Shown: in pieces, positions 24,475-33,442 of the stretch
Position numbering within the stretch: the first letter of the stretch is position 1
How the letters are laid out: every line of letters starts with the position of its first letter
NCBI GenBank assembly: GCA_020024615.1
Contig: JAHHTP010000001.1
Span: 42,404 to 106,403 of the forward strand
Direction of reading: 5' to 3'
From: Oscillospiraceae bacterium
GTDB taxonomy: Bacteria; Bacillota; Clostridia; Oscillospirales; Ruminococcaceae
Length of the DNA: 64,000 nucleotides
Position numbers and translations under genes: made by a program
Notes under the pieces: generated by a model
Seen by the model: the letters and a program-made list of their open reading frames with translations, nothing else
What the model was told of the DNA's origin: nothing
Database searches by the model: none

Positions 24475-26259
24475 ATGTCTAAGATGAAAATCGGCATTCG
24501 TCCTACCATTGACGGCCGTTGGGGCGGCGTTAGAGAGTCTTTGGAAGAACAGACTATGGGAATGGCTAAAGCTGCCAAAGCACTGATCGAGAGTAATTTG
24601 TGTTATCAGGATGGTACTCCGGTTGAGTGTGTTATTTCCAACTGCACCATCGGTTCGGGCGCTGAGAGTGCAAAATGCGCAGAGCAGTTTGCGACAGAAA
24701 ATGTTGTTGCTACTTTAACCGTAACACCGTGTTGGTGCTATGGTACTGAGACTTTTGATATGGATCCGAACACCATTAAAGCTGTATGGGGCTTAAATGG
24801 AACTGAGCGTCCTGGTGCTGTTTATTTAGCAGCTGTTCTCGCAGCGCATGCACAGCGCGGTCTGCCGGCATTCTCCATCTATGGTCATGATGTTCAGGAT
24901 AAGGATGATGCCAATATTCCGGATGATGTTGCAGAGAAAATCTTAAAATTTGCACGCTGCGCAATTGCTGTTGGTTCCATGCGCAACAAAGCTTATGTGA
25001 ACTTAGGCAGTATTTCAATGGGTATCGCAGGTTCCTACTGTGATGCGAATGTTATGCAGAAGTATTTTGGTTTGCGTGCTGAGTGGGTAGACTTAACCGA
25101 GATTCTGCGCCGTGTAACACTGGAAATCTACGATCATGATGAGTATGAGAAAGCATTGGCTTGGATTAAAGCAAACTGCAAAGAGGGCGTTGATAAAAAT
25201 GTTGGTAAAGACCTGCCGGAAATCATTAGAAAATCCAAAGTGGTTGATCCAGATAAAGACTGGGAGTTTATCACCAAAACCACTCTGATTACCAGAGATA
25301 TTCTGTTTGGCAATCCGAAACTGGCCGAAATGGGTTGGAAAGAGGAAGCACTGGGCAGAAATGCTATTGTTGGTGGTTTCCAAGGTCAGCGTATGTGGAC
25401 CGACTGGTTGCCGAATGGCGACTTTATGGAAGCAATCATGTCCACAACATTTGACTGGAATGGCAAAAAAGCTCCATTCCCGCTGGCTACTGAGAACGAT
25501 ACTTGCAACGGTCTTGCAATGCTGTTGGGTACTTTAATCACCAATGCTGCACCGTGCTTCCATGATGTAAGAACATATTGGAGCCCAGATGCTGTCAAAC
25601 GCGTTGCTGGTTATGAATTGCATGATGCAGCGAAAGATGGTATCATTCATCTGATTAACTCAGGTGCAACCGCTCTGGATGGTACAGGTGCTGCTATCGA
25701 TGAAAATGGCACACATTTGATGAAAAAATGGTGGGATATGACCGATGCGGATATCAAATCTTGTCTGGATGCTACTGATTGGTGTAGAGCAAACTATGAA
25801 TATTTCCGTGGTGGTGGTTTCTCCTCTCACTTTAGAAATGTTGCTGAAATGCCGGTTACTATGCTGCGTATCAACATTGTTGACGGCCTAGGTCCGGTTA
25901 TCCAGATTGCAGAGGGAACTACCTGCATTTTACCGGATGAAGTACATGACAAACTGGATCAGAGAACCGACCCGACTTGGCCGACGACTTGGTTTGCACC
26001 AAGACTGACCGGAAAAGGCGCATTTACCGATGTATATTCTGTTATGGCTAACTGGGGTGCAAACCACGGTGTTACCATCAATGGTCATGTCGGCAGTGAG
26101 TTAATCACCTTAGCTTCCATGCTGCGTATTCCGGTAACCATGCACAATGTACCAGAAGAAAAAATCTTCCGTCCGCATGACTGGTCTGCTTACGGCACCG
26201 AAAATCTGGAAGCTGCTGATTACAGAGCTTGCCAGACCTATGGCCCGTTATATAAATAA
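24475..26259 (+). CDS. fucI: L-fucose isomerase
   Basis: A 594-residue enzyme, close to the 591 of the E. coli protein, converting L-fucose to L-fuculose (and often D-arabinose to D-ribulose). The start [20 protein letters not shown], the internal [15 protein letters not shown] and the C-terminal [15 protein letters not shown] are diagnostic of the hexameric, manganese-dependent family. GAAAGGTG precedes the ATG at 24475. The downstream genes fuculokinase and aldolase are absent, but a Gfo/Idh dehydrogenase follows after a terminator. Host-glycan fucose use is a plausible setting. Confidence 0.95.
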   Translation: MSKMKIGIRPTIDGRWGGVRESLEEQTMGMAKAAKALIESNLCYQDGTPVECVISNCTIGSGAESAKCAEQFATENVVATLTVTPCWCYGTETFDMDPNTIKAVWGLNGTERPGAVYLAAVLAAHAQRGLPAFSIYGHDVQDKDDANIPDDVAEKILKFARCAIAVGSMRNKAYVNLGSISMGIAGSYCDANVMQKYFGLRAEWVDLTEILRRVTLEIYDHDEYEKALAWIKANCKEGVDKNVGKDLPEIIRKSKVVDPDKDWEFITKTTLITRDILFGNPKLAEMGWKEEALGRNAIVGGFQGQRMWTDWLPNGDFMEAIMSTTFDWNGKKAPFPLATENDTCNGLAMLLGTLITNAAPCFHDVRTYWSPDAVKRVAGYELHDAAKDGIIHLINSGATALDGTGAAIDENGTHLMKKWWDMTDADIKSCLDATDWCRANYEYFRGGGFSSHFRNVAEMPVTMLRINIVDGLGPVIQIAEGTTCILPDEVHDKLDQRTDPTWPTTWFAPRLTGKGAFTDVYSVMANWGANHGVTINGHVGSELITLASMLRIPVTMHNVPEEKIFRPHDWSAYGTENLEAADYRACQTYGPLYK

Positions 26260-26277
26260 GATTTAATTTTTGTACTG

Positions 26278-26313
26278 GCGAGCGGGGGATTCGTCCCCAC
26301 TCGCTTTTAATTT
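26278..26313 (+). terminator. Rho-independent terminator of fucI
   Basis: GCGAG plus GGGGA (26278-26289) pairs with TCCCC plus CTCGC (26293-26304) around a short TTCG-type loop, followed by TTTTAATTT. Confidence 0.88.
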
Positions 26314-26323
26314 GAAAATACCA

Positions 26324-26352
26324 TTGAAAAATTCAAATGGTTGTGTTAAAAT
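26324..26352 (+). promoter_or_regulatory. Sigma-A promoter of the Gfo/Idh gene
   Basis: TTGAAA (26324-26329), 17-nt spacer, TAAAAT (26347-26352). A small hairpin GCGGA-TTTTG-TCCGC follows in the leader. Confidence 0.7.
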
Positions 26353-26413
26353 GATAATATGAGGCGGATTTTGTCCGCTGAGAAACAATATATGATGTAT
26401 AAGGAGATTTATC

Positions 26414-27490
26414 ATGGAAAAAACAAGAGTAGGTTTTATTGGAACCGGTAACATTTCCCATTGTCACATGGAGGGATACAAAGCAATTCCAGAACTGGTT
26501 GATGTTGTTGCAGTTTGTGACCTGGATGAGGAAAAAGTAAAAAAATATGCTGAGAAGTATAATGTACCACACTGGTACACCGACTATAATGAAATGCTGG
26601 CAAAAGAAAATCTGGATGCAGTTAGTGTCTGCACCTGGAACGCAGCACACAAACCAGCTACCATTGCAGCATTAAATGCAGGCTGCAATGTTCTGTGTGA
26701 AAAACCGATGGCTATGAATACCGAAGAAGCACTGGAAATGAAAAAAGCTGCAAAAGATAACGGTAAAGTATTACAAATTGGTTTCGTTCGCCGTTTTGGT
26801 AAAGATGCCGCTGTATTAAAAGATTTCATTCAGGGTGGTAAATTGGGTGACATCTACTATGCAAAAGCTGTATATCTGCGTCGTGATGGTTTCCCGGGCG
26901 GTTGGTTCGGTGATAAATCCTATTCTGGTGGTGGCCCGCTGATCGATCTGGGCGTTCATGTAATGGATCTGACCCGTTATTTGACCGGTAATCCGAAACC
27001 GGTTGCTGCTTATGGCATCGTTGATAAATCTTTAGGTAAAAAACGCGCAGAATCTAAATTTGCTAAAGGTGATGGCTCTTGGCAGATTGTCAATAATCTG
27101 GGCATTGATTTCAAATACACCGTTGAGGATTTTGTTTCCGCTTATATCAAATTTGATAATGGTATGACCATGCAGCTTGAGGCTTCCTTTAACCTGAATA
27201 TTAAAAATGATACCGGCACAGTTGAACTGTTCGGTACCAAGGGCGGTGCAAAATTGACCCCGGATGTTGAGGTATATACCGATATGGACGGTCATCTGGT
27301 TGATATCAAACCGACCGGCAATACCGGCTTTGATGGTCCAGCATTTAAACGCGAAGTCAAAGCATTCATTGACTGCGTTCGTGATGGTGCAGAGTGCAAG
27401 GCTCCGACCGATGCAGGTGTTGATCTGATGAAGATCATTGATGCAATTTACAAATCTGCTGAGGAAGGCCGTGAGGTTGCAATCGACTGA
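26414..27490 (+). CDS. Gfo/Idh/MocA family oxidoreductase
   Basis: A 358-residue NAD(P)-dependent sugar or inositol dehydrogenase. The N-terminal Rossmann motif VGFIGTGNISHCH and the catalytic CEKPMAMN lysine (about residue 97) are present. The C-terminal domain has GGGPLIDLGVHVMDLTRYLTG with the conserved aspartate and histidine. AAGGAG lies 7 nt before the ATG. It follows fucI but has its own promoter, so a shared sugar pathway is only suggested. Substrate unknown. Confidence 0.93.
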   Translation: MEKTRVGFIGTGNISHCHMEGYKAIPELVDVVAVCDLDEEKVKKYAEKYNVPHWYTDYNEMLAKENLDAVSVCTWNAAHKPATIAALNAGCNVLCEKPMAMNTEEALEMKKAAKDNGKVLQIGFVRRFGKDAAVLKDFIQGGKLGDIYYAKAVYLRRDGFPGGWFGDKSYSGGGPLIDLGVHVMDLTRYLTGNPKPVAAYGIVDKSLGKKRAESKFAKGDGSWQIVNNLGIDFKYTVEDFVSAYIKFDNGMTMQLEASFNLNIKNDTGTVELFGTKGGAKLTPDVEVYTDMDGHLVDIKPTGNTGFDGPAFKREVKAFIDCVRDGAECKAPTDAGVDLMKIIDAIYKSAEEGREVAID

Positions 27491-27576
27491 TTGCTAAAAT
27501 GTAAATAATTTGATTTGACCGAAACCGTCGAATTTTATCTGATATGTAAAATCTGTTTGTGAAATGCAGTTTTCTA

Positions 27577-27606
27577 TTTACAACTGGCATAAAAGTGTGA
27601 TACAAT
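27577..27606 (+). promoter_or_regulatory. Sigma-A promoter of purC
   Basis: TTTACA (27577-27582), 18-nt spacer, TACAAT (27601-27606). The leader of about 85 nt holds a hairpin CAGCTAC (27646-27652)/GTGGCTG (27658-27664). No purine riboswitch core was recognised. Confidence 0.65.
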
Positions 27607-27698
27607 AATAAAGTGGTATCTAACTTACCAGAAAATCGCTGGAAGCAGCTACTGTTTGTGGCTGTCAATCAAATCGTTTTTTGTAAAGGAGCATGGTT

Positions 27699-28382
27699 AT
27701 GAACAAGATTTACGAGGGAAAAACCAAAGATGTTTATAGTCTGGATAACGGCAATGTAATGCTGAAATTCAAAGATGACTGCACCGGTAAAGACGGCGTG
27801 TTCGATCCGGGTGAAAATGCTGTTGGTTTAACCATCGAAGGTATCGGCAAAGCAAATCTTCAGACTTCTGTTTACTATTTTGAAATGCTCAAAGCAGCTG
27901 GCATTAAAACTCATTATGTAAGCGCAGACATCGAAAATGCGACCATGGAAGTTTTACCGGCTACTGTATTTGGTCACGGTTTAGAGGTCATCTGCCGTCT
28001 GGTTGCAACCGGCAGCTTCATCCGTCGTTATGGTGAGTACATCGCAGATGGTACCCCGTTAGAAGGCGGTTATGTTGAATGTACCTTTAAAAACGATGAA
28101 AAAGGCGATCCGCTGGTAACCAGCGAAGGTCTTGCAGCTCTGGGCGTTATGTCCGAGGAAATGTTCGCAAGCATGAAAGAGCAGACCTTAAAAATCACCA
28201 AAATTGTTGCTGATGACTTAAAATCCATCGGTTTAGACCTGTGGGATATTAAATTTGAGTTTGGCTACAACAATGGCGAAGTTATCTTAATTGATGAAAT
28301 CGCTTCCGGCAATATGCGTGTCTACAAAGACGGCAAAATTGTTGAGCCAGTTGAGCTGACCAAGCTGATCTTAAACAGATAA
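27699..28382 (+). CDS. purC: Phosphoribosylaminoimidazole-succinocarboxamide synthase
   Basis: A 227-residue SAICAR synthetase of de novo purine synthesis, joining CAIR and aspartate with [13 protein letters not shown] at the start, [16 protein letters not shown] and LWDIKFEFG with [15 protein letters not shown] are the family signatures. The start at 27699 lies 7 nt after AAAGGAG; an ATG at 27693 is too close to it. It is isolated from other pur genes here, with its own promoter and terminator. Confidence 0.96.
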   Translation: MNKIYEGKTKDVYSLDNGNVMLKFKDDCTGKDGVFDPGENAVGLTIEGIGKANLQTSVYYFEMLKAAGIKTHYVSADIENATMEVLPATVFGHGLEVICRLVATGSFIRRYGEYIADGTPLEGGYVECTFKNDEKGDPLVTSEGLAALGVMSEEMFASMKEQTLKITKIVADDLKSIGLDLWDIKFEFGYNNGEVILIDEIASGNMRVYKDGKIVEPVELTKLILNR

Positions 28383-28400
28383 TTTTTCACATGAAAAGAG

Positions 28401-28437
28401 TGCCCTTCCCATTATGGGAGGGGCATTTGTTATTTTT
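28401..28437 (+). terminator. Rho-independent terminator of purC
   Basis: TGCCCTTCCC (28401-28410) pairs with GGGAGGGGCA (28416-28425) around ATTAT, with TTTGTTATTTTT after it. It may also serve the convergent HAD gene. Confidence 0.85.
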
Positions 28438-28445
28438 AGTGTTGA

Positions 28446-29039
28446 TTATAAACAATGTTTTTGGATAATATCATCATAGTTGCCTTTGAATACAAAACCG
28501 TGCATTCCAACACATTCGGCAGCTACAACATTTTCCAGTCGGTCGTCAATAAAGAGACATTCGTCTGCGGTTAAATGATAGTGTTCCAGAAAATATTCGT
28601 AAATATCTAAATTCGGTTTTACGATCCTTATTGTGGAAGATACCGTTACACCGTCAAACCAGGAAATTTCTTTGAAGCGTGGAAAATAATCAAAGAAAGT
28701 ATCATCTGCATTGGATAAAACATAAATCTGATAGCCCTTTTCCTTCATGCAATCACAAAATTCTGTGGCGCCAGCAATCGGCTGCATACAATCATTCCAA
28801 TGTTCGACAATATTTTTTAACTGTGGATGCAGTCTTTGTGGTACGCGTTTGGATACCGGTTCGTATCGTTCGGCATTTTTAAGAATTCCTTCATCGCCCA
28901 TCAGCCATTCTGGACCGTGAAATAGCTCGTTGCGAATGATATCCCGGTCCGCATCGTTGTCTAAAAATCTGCGCAGTGAAACTTCCGGATCAAAATCCAT
29001 CAGGACATTTCCCATATCCAATATAATATTTTTAATCAT
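28446..29039 (-). CDS. HAD-superfamily hydrolase (YihX-like)
   Basis: A 197-residue HAD hydrolase. Motif I is LDMGNVLMD, with nucleophile D8 but GN in place of the usual general-acid aspartate, as in the YihX/epoxide hydrolase subgroup. Motif II is VLSNAD, motif III lysine lies in IVKPNLDIYE, and motif IV is LFIDDRLENV. A helical cap occupies about residues 15-85. Sugar-1-phosphate phosphatase activity is known for E. coli YihX; the substrate here is not known. The TAAATTT leader gives GGGAG about 8 nt before the ATG. Confidence 0.88.
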   Translation of the reverse strand: MIKNIILDMGNVLMDFDPEVSLRRFLDNDADRDIIRNELFHGPEWLMGDEGILKNAERYEPVSKRVPQRLHPQLKNIVEHWNDCMQPIAGATEFCDCMKEKGYQIYVLSNADDTFFDYFPRFKEISWFDGVTVSSTIRIVKPNLDIYEYFLEHYHLTADECLFIDDRLENVVAAECVGMHGFVFKGNYDDIIQKHCL

Positions 29040-29136
29040 AAATTTACTCCCTGTTGTTTTTCAATCTACATTCATGTTGAAATACGCTGGTGTAGCTAAG
29101 ACAATAGAAGCAGACCGCCATGCTAAATCCGCGCTG

Positions 29137-29430
29137 TTATGGGATTAGTTCAACCTGCGGAAAATGCTTGACAATATAATCTTCCATCAGCTTTTTTCCA
29201 TAAGAATGAGTGGAATGCACGCGTATTTTTTCCGGCAGATGCTCAGGATGTTGGTTTAGCCATAACAACACATCATAGCCTGTATGGGAATCAAATCCCA
29301 AAGAGTAGTCCAGTGAAACCAGTTCAAAAACGCCATTTTCCAACAGAATGATACATTCATTATAATCTCTTACGAGAATAAAATTGTCTGGCTTTGGACG
29401 GATATCATCAAGGTACAGTTTTGCTTTCAT
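29137..29430 (-). CDS. Cyclic-phosphate processing receiver-domain protein, 97 aa
   Basis: A small receiver-like domain: LYLDDIRPKP supplies the acidic pair and arginine, and LVSLDYSLGFDSHTGYDVLLWL matches the phospho-acceptor segment of the cREC family, which is linked in the literature to processing of cyclic nucleotide-type phosphates. The chosen start at 29430 follows AGAGAAA; the frame continues upstream to 29487 but overlaps the promoter. No partner effector is adjacent, so it is an orphan here. Confidence 0.75.
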   Translation of the reverse strand: MKAKLYLDDIRPKPDNFILVRDYNECIILLENGVFELVSLDYSLGFDSHTGYDVLLWLNQHPEHLPEKIRVHSTHSYGKKLMEDYIVKHFPQVELIP

Positions 29431-29458
29431 ATTGTTTTCTCTTTCCGTTTTTGATTTC

Positions 29459-29487
29459 ATTATAGCACAGTAATAGAAATCAGTCAA
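29459..29487 (-). promoter_or_regulatory. Sigma-A promoter of the receiver-domain gene
   Basis: Minus strand TTGACT (29487-29482), 17-nt spacer, TATAAT (29464-29459), extended TGTGC. Confidence 0.88.
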
Positions 29488-29553
29488 CTAAAAGAGCAAG
29501 TGCGCATATCCTGTGATATAAGGCAGAATGATATGAGAAAGAAGGTTGATACG

Positions 29554-29781
29554 ATGCAGCAGCCAGGCAGTTGGATTTTATTTCCATCAGTTACTTATGC
29601 CAGTAAAGCGCGTTATTATTTTGGACGCGCAGGAATCAATACGAGGATGGAGCGGATTCCGGAATCCGTGATGGGGAAAACCTGTGGTTATCGCTTATTT
29701 GTGGTGCAAGATAAGCTTTCTAGAGCGATTGAAATCTGTCAAAGCAATCAGATTCGTTTTAATAAAATTATTGAAGCTTAA
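29554..29781 (+). CDS. DUF3343 protein (putative Se/S carrier)
   Basis: A 75-residue protein of the DUF3343 family, whose Pfam description is putative selenium or sulfur carrier. WILFPSVTYASKARYYFGRAGI and MERIPESVMGKTCGYRLFV match, with a cysteine in KTCGY at the expected position. GAAGG lies 8 nt before the ATG at 29554. It is followed 97 bp later by a cysteine desulfurase, a pairing often seen in Clostridia with selenium genes. Confidence 0.82.
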   Translation: MQQPGSWILFPSVTYASKARYYFGRAGINTRMERIPESVMGKTCGYRLFVVQDKLSRAIEICQSNQIRFNKIIEA

Positions 29782-29825
29782 AAAATCAGGTAATGTGTAC
29801 GCTGCGATTCATATTTATGATTGAC

Positions 29826-29858
29826 CGGGTTCATGTTGGGTGTGAACCCGCTATTTTG
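29826..29858 (+). repeat. Hairpin between DUF3343 and desulfurase genes
   Basis: CGGGTTCA (about 29827-29834) pairs with TGAACCCG (29843-29850), followed by CTATTTTG. It may be a weak terminator or an mRNA structure. Confidence 0.45.
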
Positions 29859-29878
29859 AGCAGGGAGGGGAGGAAGCA

Positions 29879-31018
29879 GTGGTCTATTTCGATAACAGTG
29901 CTACAACCTATCCTAAGCCGCAGTCAGTAGTAGATGCGGTTCAGGAAGGGGTGCTGCATTACGGCGGTAATCCGGGACGCGGCGGACATGATATTTCAAT
30001 GAGAGTGTCGGATATGGTGTATGCAGTTCGTGCGCAAATTGGTGATTTTTTTGGAGTTTGGCCGGAACGCGTGATTTTTACAGAGAATTGCACGATGTCA
30101 TTGAATATTGCAATACACTCCATTCCGAAAGGGTCAGATGTGATTACAACTGATTTGGAGCATAATGCGGTGATTCGTCCCTTAGAGGCACAGAAAGCAG
30201 CCGGTAGACTACGATATCGGGTGATGTGTACTGGAAATGATAATTTTGGCTTTATGGATCGGCTTTGTACCATGCTTCGGCCGGATACCAGAGCGGTTGT
30301 GATGACGGCAGCTTCCAATGTTACCGGACGGATACTTCCAGTTCGGGAAGTGGGAGAGTTTTGCCGGAAGCACCAGCTTTTATTTATTGTGGATGCAGCA
30401 CAGGCCGCTGGGGTGATTCCACTTGATTGCCGAGAGGATATGATTGATATTCTTTGCACTTCGGGACACAAAGGGCTATATGGAATTACTGGCAGCGGAC
30501 TTTTGATGCTGGGTGAAGATGTGCGTCTGAATCCGCTTATTTATGGAGGAACAGGAACCGATTCGCTTTCGCCCGTACAGTCGTATACATTGCCGGAAGG
30601 GATGGAGTCCGGTACCATACCCACAGTTGGTATTTGTGCGCTATCTTCTGGAATTGACTATCTTTCACAGCACGGCATCCGGAATTTGACATTACAAAAT
30701 CTACATCTATGCAGTATGCTTTATGACGCATTGCAGGCGATGCCACAGATCAAAATTTATTCGCCCAAACCGCAGTGGGGCGCTACCATTCCAATCGTGG
30801 CTTTTACGGTCAAGGGTCAGCCTTCCGAAACGACGGCAGCCTTGTTGAATGAAGCTGGATTTGCTGTTCGCGGCGGCTATCATTGTGCTGCGGTTACACA
30901 TCATAAGCTGCACACCATGGACACCGGAATTGTGCGTTTTTCTCCAAGCAGTTTTAATACGGAACAACAGGTGGAAGATTTTACTACTGCGGTTAGACAG
31001 ATTGTGCTGAATAACTGA
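29879..31018 (+). CDS. Class V aminotransferase / cysteine desulfurase
   Basis: A 379-residue PLP enzyme that takes S or Se from cysteine or selenocysteine. FDNSATTYPKPQSVVDAV, VTTDLEHNA, FIVDAAQAAG and the PLP lysine in CTSGHKGLYG are visible. The catalytic cysteine is in RGGYHCAAVTHHKL, the SufS/CsdB-type (group II) position. The start is GTG 29879, preceded by GGAGGGGAGG. It follows a DUF3343 protein, so selenium or sulfur transfer as a pair is inferred. Confidence 0.92.
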   Translation: MVYFDNSATTYPKPQSVVDAVQEGVLHYGGNPGRGGHDISMRVSDMVYAVRAQIGDFFGVWPERVIFTENCTMSLNIAIHSIPKGSDVITTDLEHNAVIRPLEAQKAAGRLRYRVMCTGNDNFGFMDRLCTMLRPDTRAVVMTAASNVTGRILPVREVGEFCRKHQLLFIVDAAQAAGVIPLDCREDMIDILCTSGHKGLYGITGSGLLMLGEDVRLNPLIYGGTGTDSLSPVQSYTLPEGMESGTIPTVGICALSSGIDYLSQHGIRNLTLQNLHLCSMLYDALQAMPQIKIYSPKPQWGATIPIVAFTVKGQPSETTAALLNEAGFAVRGGYHCAAVTHHKLHTMDTGIVRFSPSSFNTEQQVEDFTTAVRQIVLNN

Positions 31019-31051
31019 ACCCGGCTGAGTAGCAGTGCTTATACAATGTTA

Positions 31052-31081
31052 ACGGTATGTCGTATGACATACCGTTTTTGC
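31052..31081 (+). terminator. Rho-independent terminator of the desulfurase gene
   Basis: ACGGTATGTC (31052-31061) pairs perfectly with GACATACCGT (31066-31075) around GTAT, followed by TTTTG. Confidence 0.92.
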
Positions 31082-31092
31082 ATGTGGCAAGC

Positions 31093-31121
31093 TTGACTTT
31101 ATAAAGTGATTCTGGTATAAT
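31093..31121 (+). promoter_or_regulatory. Sigma-A promoter of the CorC-type gene
   Basis: TTGACT (31093-31098), 17-nt spacer, TATAAT (31116-31121). Confidence 0.88.
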
Positions 31122-31206
31122 AAGGAGCAATGTTATGTACAGATTCTACTGCATTTGGCGGCAGGATAGAAGTACAATTATGTAATATGAAAAGGAGTGT
31201 ATTGGA

Positions 31207-32478
31207 ATGCCTGACGGCATATCAGTCTGGAGTTTTGTGGTGATTGCAATTTTAGTTGCATTATCTGCCTTTTTTTCCGGAACTGAAACTGCGTTTTCTT
31301 CCCTGAGTAAAGTCAAAGTGAAAAGCATGATGGAGGAAAACAACAAGCGCGCCGCAATTGCGATGAGTGTTTATGAGGACTATGATCGCGCGATTGCTGC
31401 AATTTTAATTGGAAACAATGTGGTAAATATTGGTTCTTCCGCAATTGCTACCACCATTTGTACTGTTGCTTTTGGTGCAAGTGGTGCCGCAATTTCCACC
31501 ATTGTCATGACAATAATCGTTTTGATTTTCGGTGAAGTATTGCCGAAAGCATTGGCAAAGAGCAATTCTGAAGCCATAGCAATGGCGGTTGCCCCGATTT
31601 TGTATGTTTATATGAAAATACTAACCCCGCTTACCTTCTTTTTCTCAATGCTGATTGCCGGTGTCAACAAGGCGGTTTCCCGTAATAAAGGGGAACAGCC
31701 AAGCGTTACTGAGGATGAACTGAAGATTATTTTAGAGGAAATTGAGGACGAGGGCGTTTTAAACGAGCATGAGAGCGAACTGATGCAGTCTGCACTGGAT
31801 TTTACGCAGATAACCGTTGCGGAAGTTTTAACGCCTCGTGTCGATCTGGTTGCTGCGGAAGAAAACGATTCCGCGGAGAAAATTCGTAATTTCTTTTTGG
31901 ATGAAGGTTTTTCCCGGATTCCCATTTATCGTAAGGATATGGATCATATTCTGGGCGTCATTAATTCGAAGGATTTCTTCAGAGTTTATCTGAATGATCC
32001 GCATGATATTATTTTAGATGATTTGTTGCAGAAAGTCATTTTTGTACCGCCGAAAAAACGAGTTGCTTCGCTGTTAAAAGAGATGCAGCGGGAGAAAATC
32101 CATATGGCGATTGTTACCGATCAATATGGTGGTACCATCGGTATCGTTACCCTGGAAGATATGATTGAAGAAATAGTGGGCGAGATATGGGATGAAAACG
32201 ATGTTGAGGAAACTGAGTTTGTTGCGGTGGATGAGCATAACTTTGTTGTAAACGGCGATATGAATATCAGCGATATGTTTGAGCAGTTTGAACTGCCAGA
32301 AGACGAAGATATGGATGTCAACACGGTTGGCGGATGGGTTCAGATGACTTTGGATCGCATGCCAGAGGTGGGCGATACTTTTACATATGAAACACTTACT
32401 GTAACGGTCAAAGAGATTGACGGTCAGCGTGTCACCAAGGTGGCAATTCTCTGGGAACCAGAAGAACTCGAAGAATAA
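31207..32478 (+). CDS. CNNM/CorC (HlyC) family membrane protein
   Basis: A 423-residue protein with a DUF21 membrane domain (about 8-190, beginning ALSAFFSGTETAFSSLSKVKV), a pair of CBS domains (about 205-330, LTPRVDLVAAEE and YGGTIGIVTLEDMIEEIVGEI) and a C-terminal CorC/HlyC domain (about 345-420). Such proteins are linked to magnesium and cobalt transport or export; the name hemolysin is historical. AAGGAG is 9 nt before the ATG. Single-gene unit with its own promoter and terminator. Confidence 0.93.
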   Translation: MPDGISVWSFVVIAILVALSAFFSGTETAFSSLSKVKVKSMMEENNKRAAIAMSVYEDYDRAIAAILIGNNVVNIGSSAIATTICTVAFGASGAAISTIVMTIIVLIFGEVLPKALAKSNSEAIAMAVAPILYVYMKILTPLTFFFSMLIAGVNKAVSRNKGEQPSVTEDELKIILEEIEDEGVLNEHESELMQSALDFTQITVAEVLTPRVDLVAAEENDSAEKIRNFFLDEGFSRIPIYRKDMDHILGVINSKDFFRVYLNDPHDIILDDLLQKVIFVPPKKRVASLLKEMQREKIHMAIVTDQYGGTIGIVTLEDMIEEIVGEIWDENDVEETEFVAVDEHNFVVNGDMNISDMFEQFELPEDEDMDVNTVGGWVQMTLDRMPEVGDTFTYETLTVTVKEIDGQRVTKVAILWEPEELEE

Positions 32479-32515
32479 ATTTATGAACTGTGTAAAACCA
32501 GTATAAATATGATAG

Positions 32516-32549
32516 AAGGCAGGGTTTTGATGTCCCTGCCTTTTATTTT
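32516..32549 (+). terminator. Rho-independent terminator of the CorC-type gene
   Basis: AAGGCAGGG (32516-32524) pairs with CCCTGCCTT (32534-32542), followed by TTATTTTA. Confidence 0.9.
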
Positions 32550-32588
32550 ACCATGCTCATGGATGCAGTGTATATGAGCAACTTTGTG

Positions 32589-32606
32589 CATGCAAGACAT
32601 TGCATG
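32589..32606. repeat. 7-bp palindrome between convergent genes
   Basis: CATGCAA-GACA-TTGCATG is a perfect inverted repeat between the convergent CorC and pentapeptide genes, with no adjacent T-run on either side. Confidence 0.4.
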
Positions 32607-32622
32607 TGTGAAACAAAAAATA

Positions 32623-33213
32623 TTATGATTTAATTTTTACCTGGAGCATCCAGAGAAATTCCATTGCCTGATCCAATGTTAAAATGCTGCCTTTTAGATC
32701 TTCCTGTCGCAGTTGCAGTCCCGAGAGGGTACAGCTGGTCAGGTCAATTCCTTTCAGGGCAGTGCCATTGAGATAAGATTGATTTAGCAGCAAGTGTTCC
32801 AGTTTTGTCTTTTTGAGATTACAGTTTTCCATTGATGCAGCTGTCATACGGCAGTTGGAAAGTGTGCTGTCTGTAAATTTGCAGTGATTAAAATTGGTCA
32901 TTTCGGCTTTGCAACCGCTAAACTTGCAGTTGCGCAGAAAACTTTCATTGAAATCTGCTCCAGTAAAGTCGCAGTTGATAAACTGAACCCGTAGCATACT
33001 GGAATCGGTCAGGCGACAAAATGTAAAATTGCAGTTTTCAAAGACAACATCGGTGCAGTCAAGTGAAAAGGTGCTGCTGTGAAAATCAATGTGTTCAAAG
33101 GTACTTTTCCCAGCAATCAGTTTGCCTTCCGCTTGAGAAAGACGCAGTTGCAAAAAGTGCTGTTCATAAATTTCTTCACCGGTTTGCAGAAACGCTAAAA
33201 GGGTATCGGTCAT
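32623..33213 (-). CDS. Pentapeptide repeat protein, 196 aa
   Basis: From about residue 40 to 175 the sequence follows the A(D/N)LXX pentapeptide pattern with F or L every fifth residue (FENCNFTFCRL, FINCDFTGADF, FLRNCKFSGC, LSNCRMTAASM). This builds a right-handed quadrilateral beta-helix. Qnr-type members mimic DNA and protect gyrase, but many have no known role, and I cannot assign one. There is no signal peptide, so it is probably cytoplasmic. Confidence 0.9.
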   Translation of the reverse strand: MTDTLLAFLQTGEEIYEQHFLQLRLSQAEGKLIAGKSTFEHIDFHSSTFSLDCTDVVFENCNFTFCRLTDSSMLRVQFINCDFTGADFNESFLRNCKFSGCKAEMTNFNHCKFTDSTLSNCRMTAASMENCNLKKTKLEHLLLNQSYLNGTALKGIDLTSCTLSGLQLRQEDLKGSILTLDQAMEFLWMLQVKIKS

Positions 33214-33281
33214 TTTCTTACTCCAATCTGTATCAGGGGATTTTTTAAAATCACGCGATATAAAATTTTCCTTTTGTTGCT

Positions 33282-33310
33282 ATCATACTCTGTTTTGCTG
33301 TAAAAAGCAA
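33282..33310 (-). promoter_or_regulatory. Sigma-A promoter of the pentapeptide gene
   Basis: Minus strand TTGCTT (33310-33305), 17-nt spacer, TATGAT (33287-33282). Confidence 0.65.
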
Positions 33311-33361
33311 GCTTCAATTCATTTATTTTTCAAAATTGACATAATTAGTAGGATAGATGAC

Positions 33362-33390
33362 TTGTATTCTGTAGCTGATTATGTTACAAT
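33362..33390 (+). promoter_or_regulatory. Sigma-A promoter of the beta-helix/hydrolase operon
   Basis: TTGTAT (33362-33367), 17-nt spacer, TACAAT (33385-33390). Confidence 0.65.
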
Positions 33391-33409
33391 TTGCTTATAG
33401 ACAATAATA

Positions 33410-33428
33410 ATCTAATTTTGTATTAGAT
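33410..33428 (+). promoter_or_regulatory. Candidate operator palindrome
   Basis: ATCTAAT (33410-33416), TTTGT, ATTAGAT (33422-33428): a perfect 7-bp inverted repeat about 20 nt downstream of the -10, where a repressor would block transcription. It ends at the Shine-Dalgarno GGGGGAG. Confidence 0.5.
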
Positions 33429-33442
33429 AAGGGGGAGATAAT

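Noticed and set aside
27607-27698. Purine riboswitch in the purC leader
   Set aside because: The leader has a small hairpin but none of the conserved purine-aptamer core sequence is visible.
29826-29858. SECIS element before the desulfurase gene
   Set aside because: The hairpin is intergenic, has no adjacent in-frame UGA selenocysteine codon, and both proteins use ordinary cysteine.
31135-31185. A 16-codon leader ORF before the CorC-type gene
   Set aside because: Its AAGGAG lies before the predicted transcript start (about 31128), so it would not be in the mRNA.
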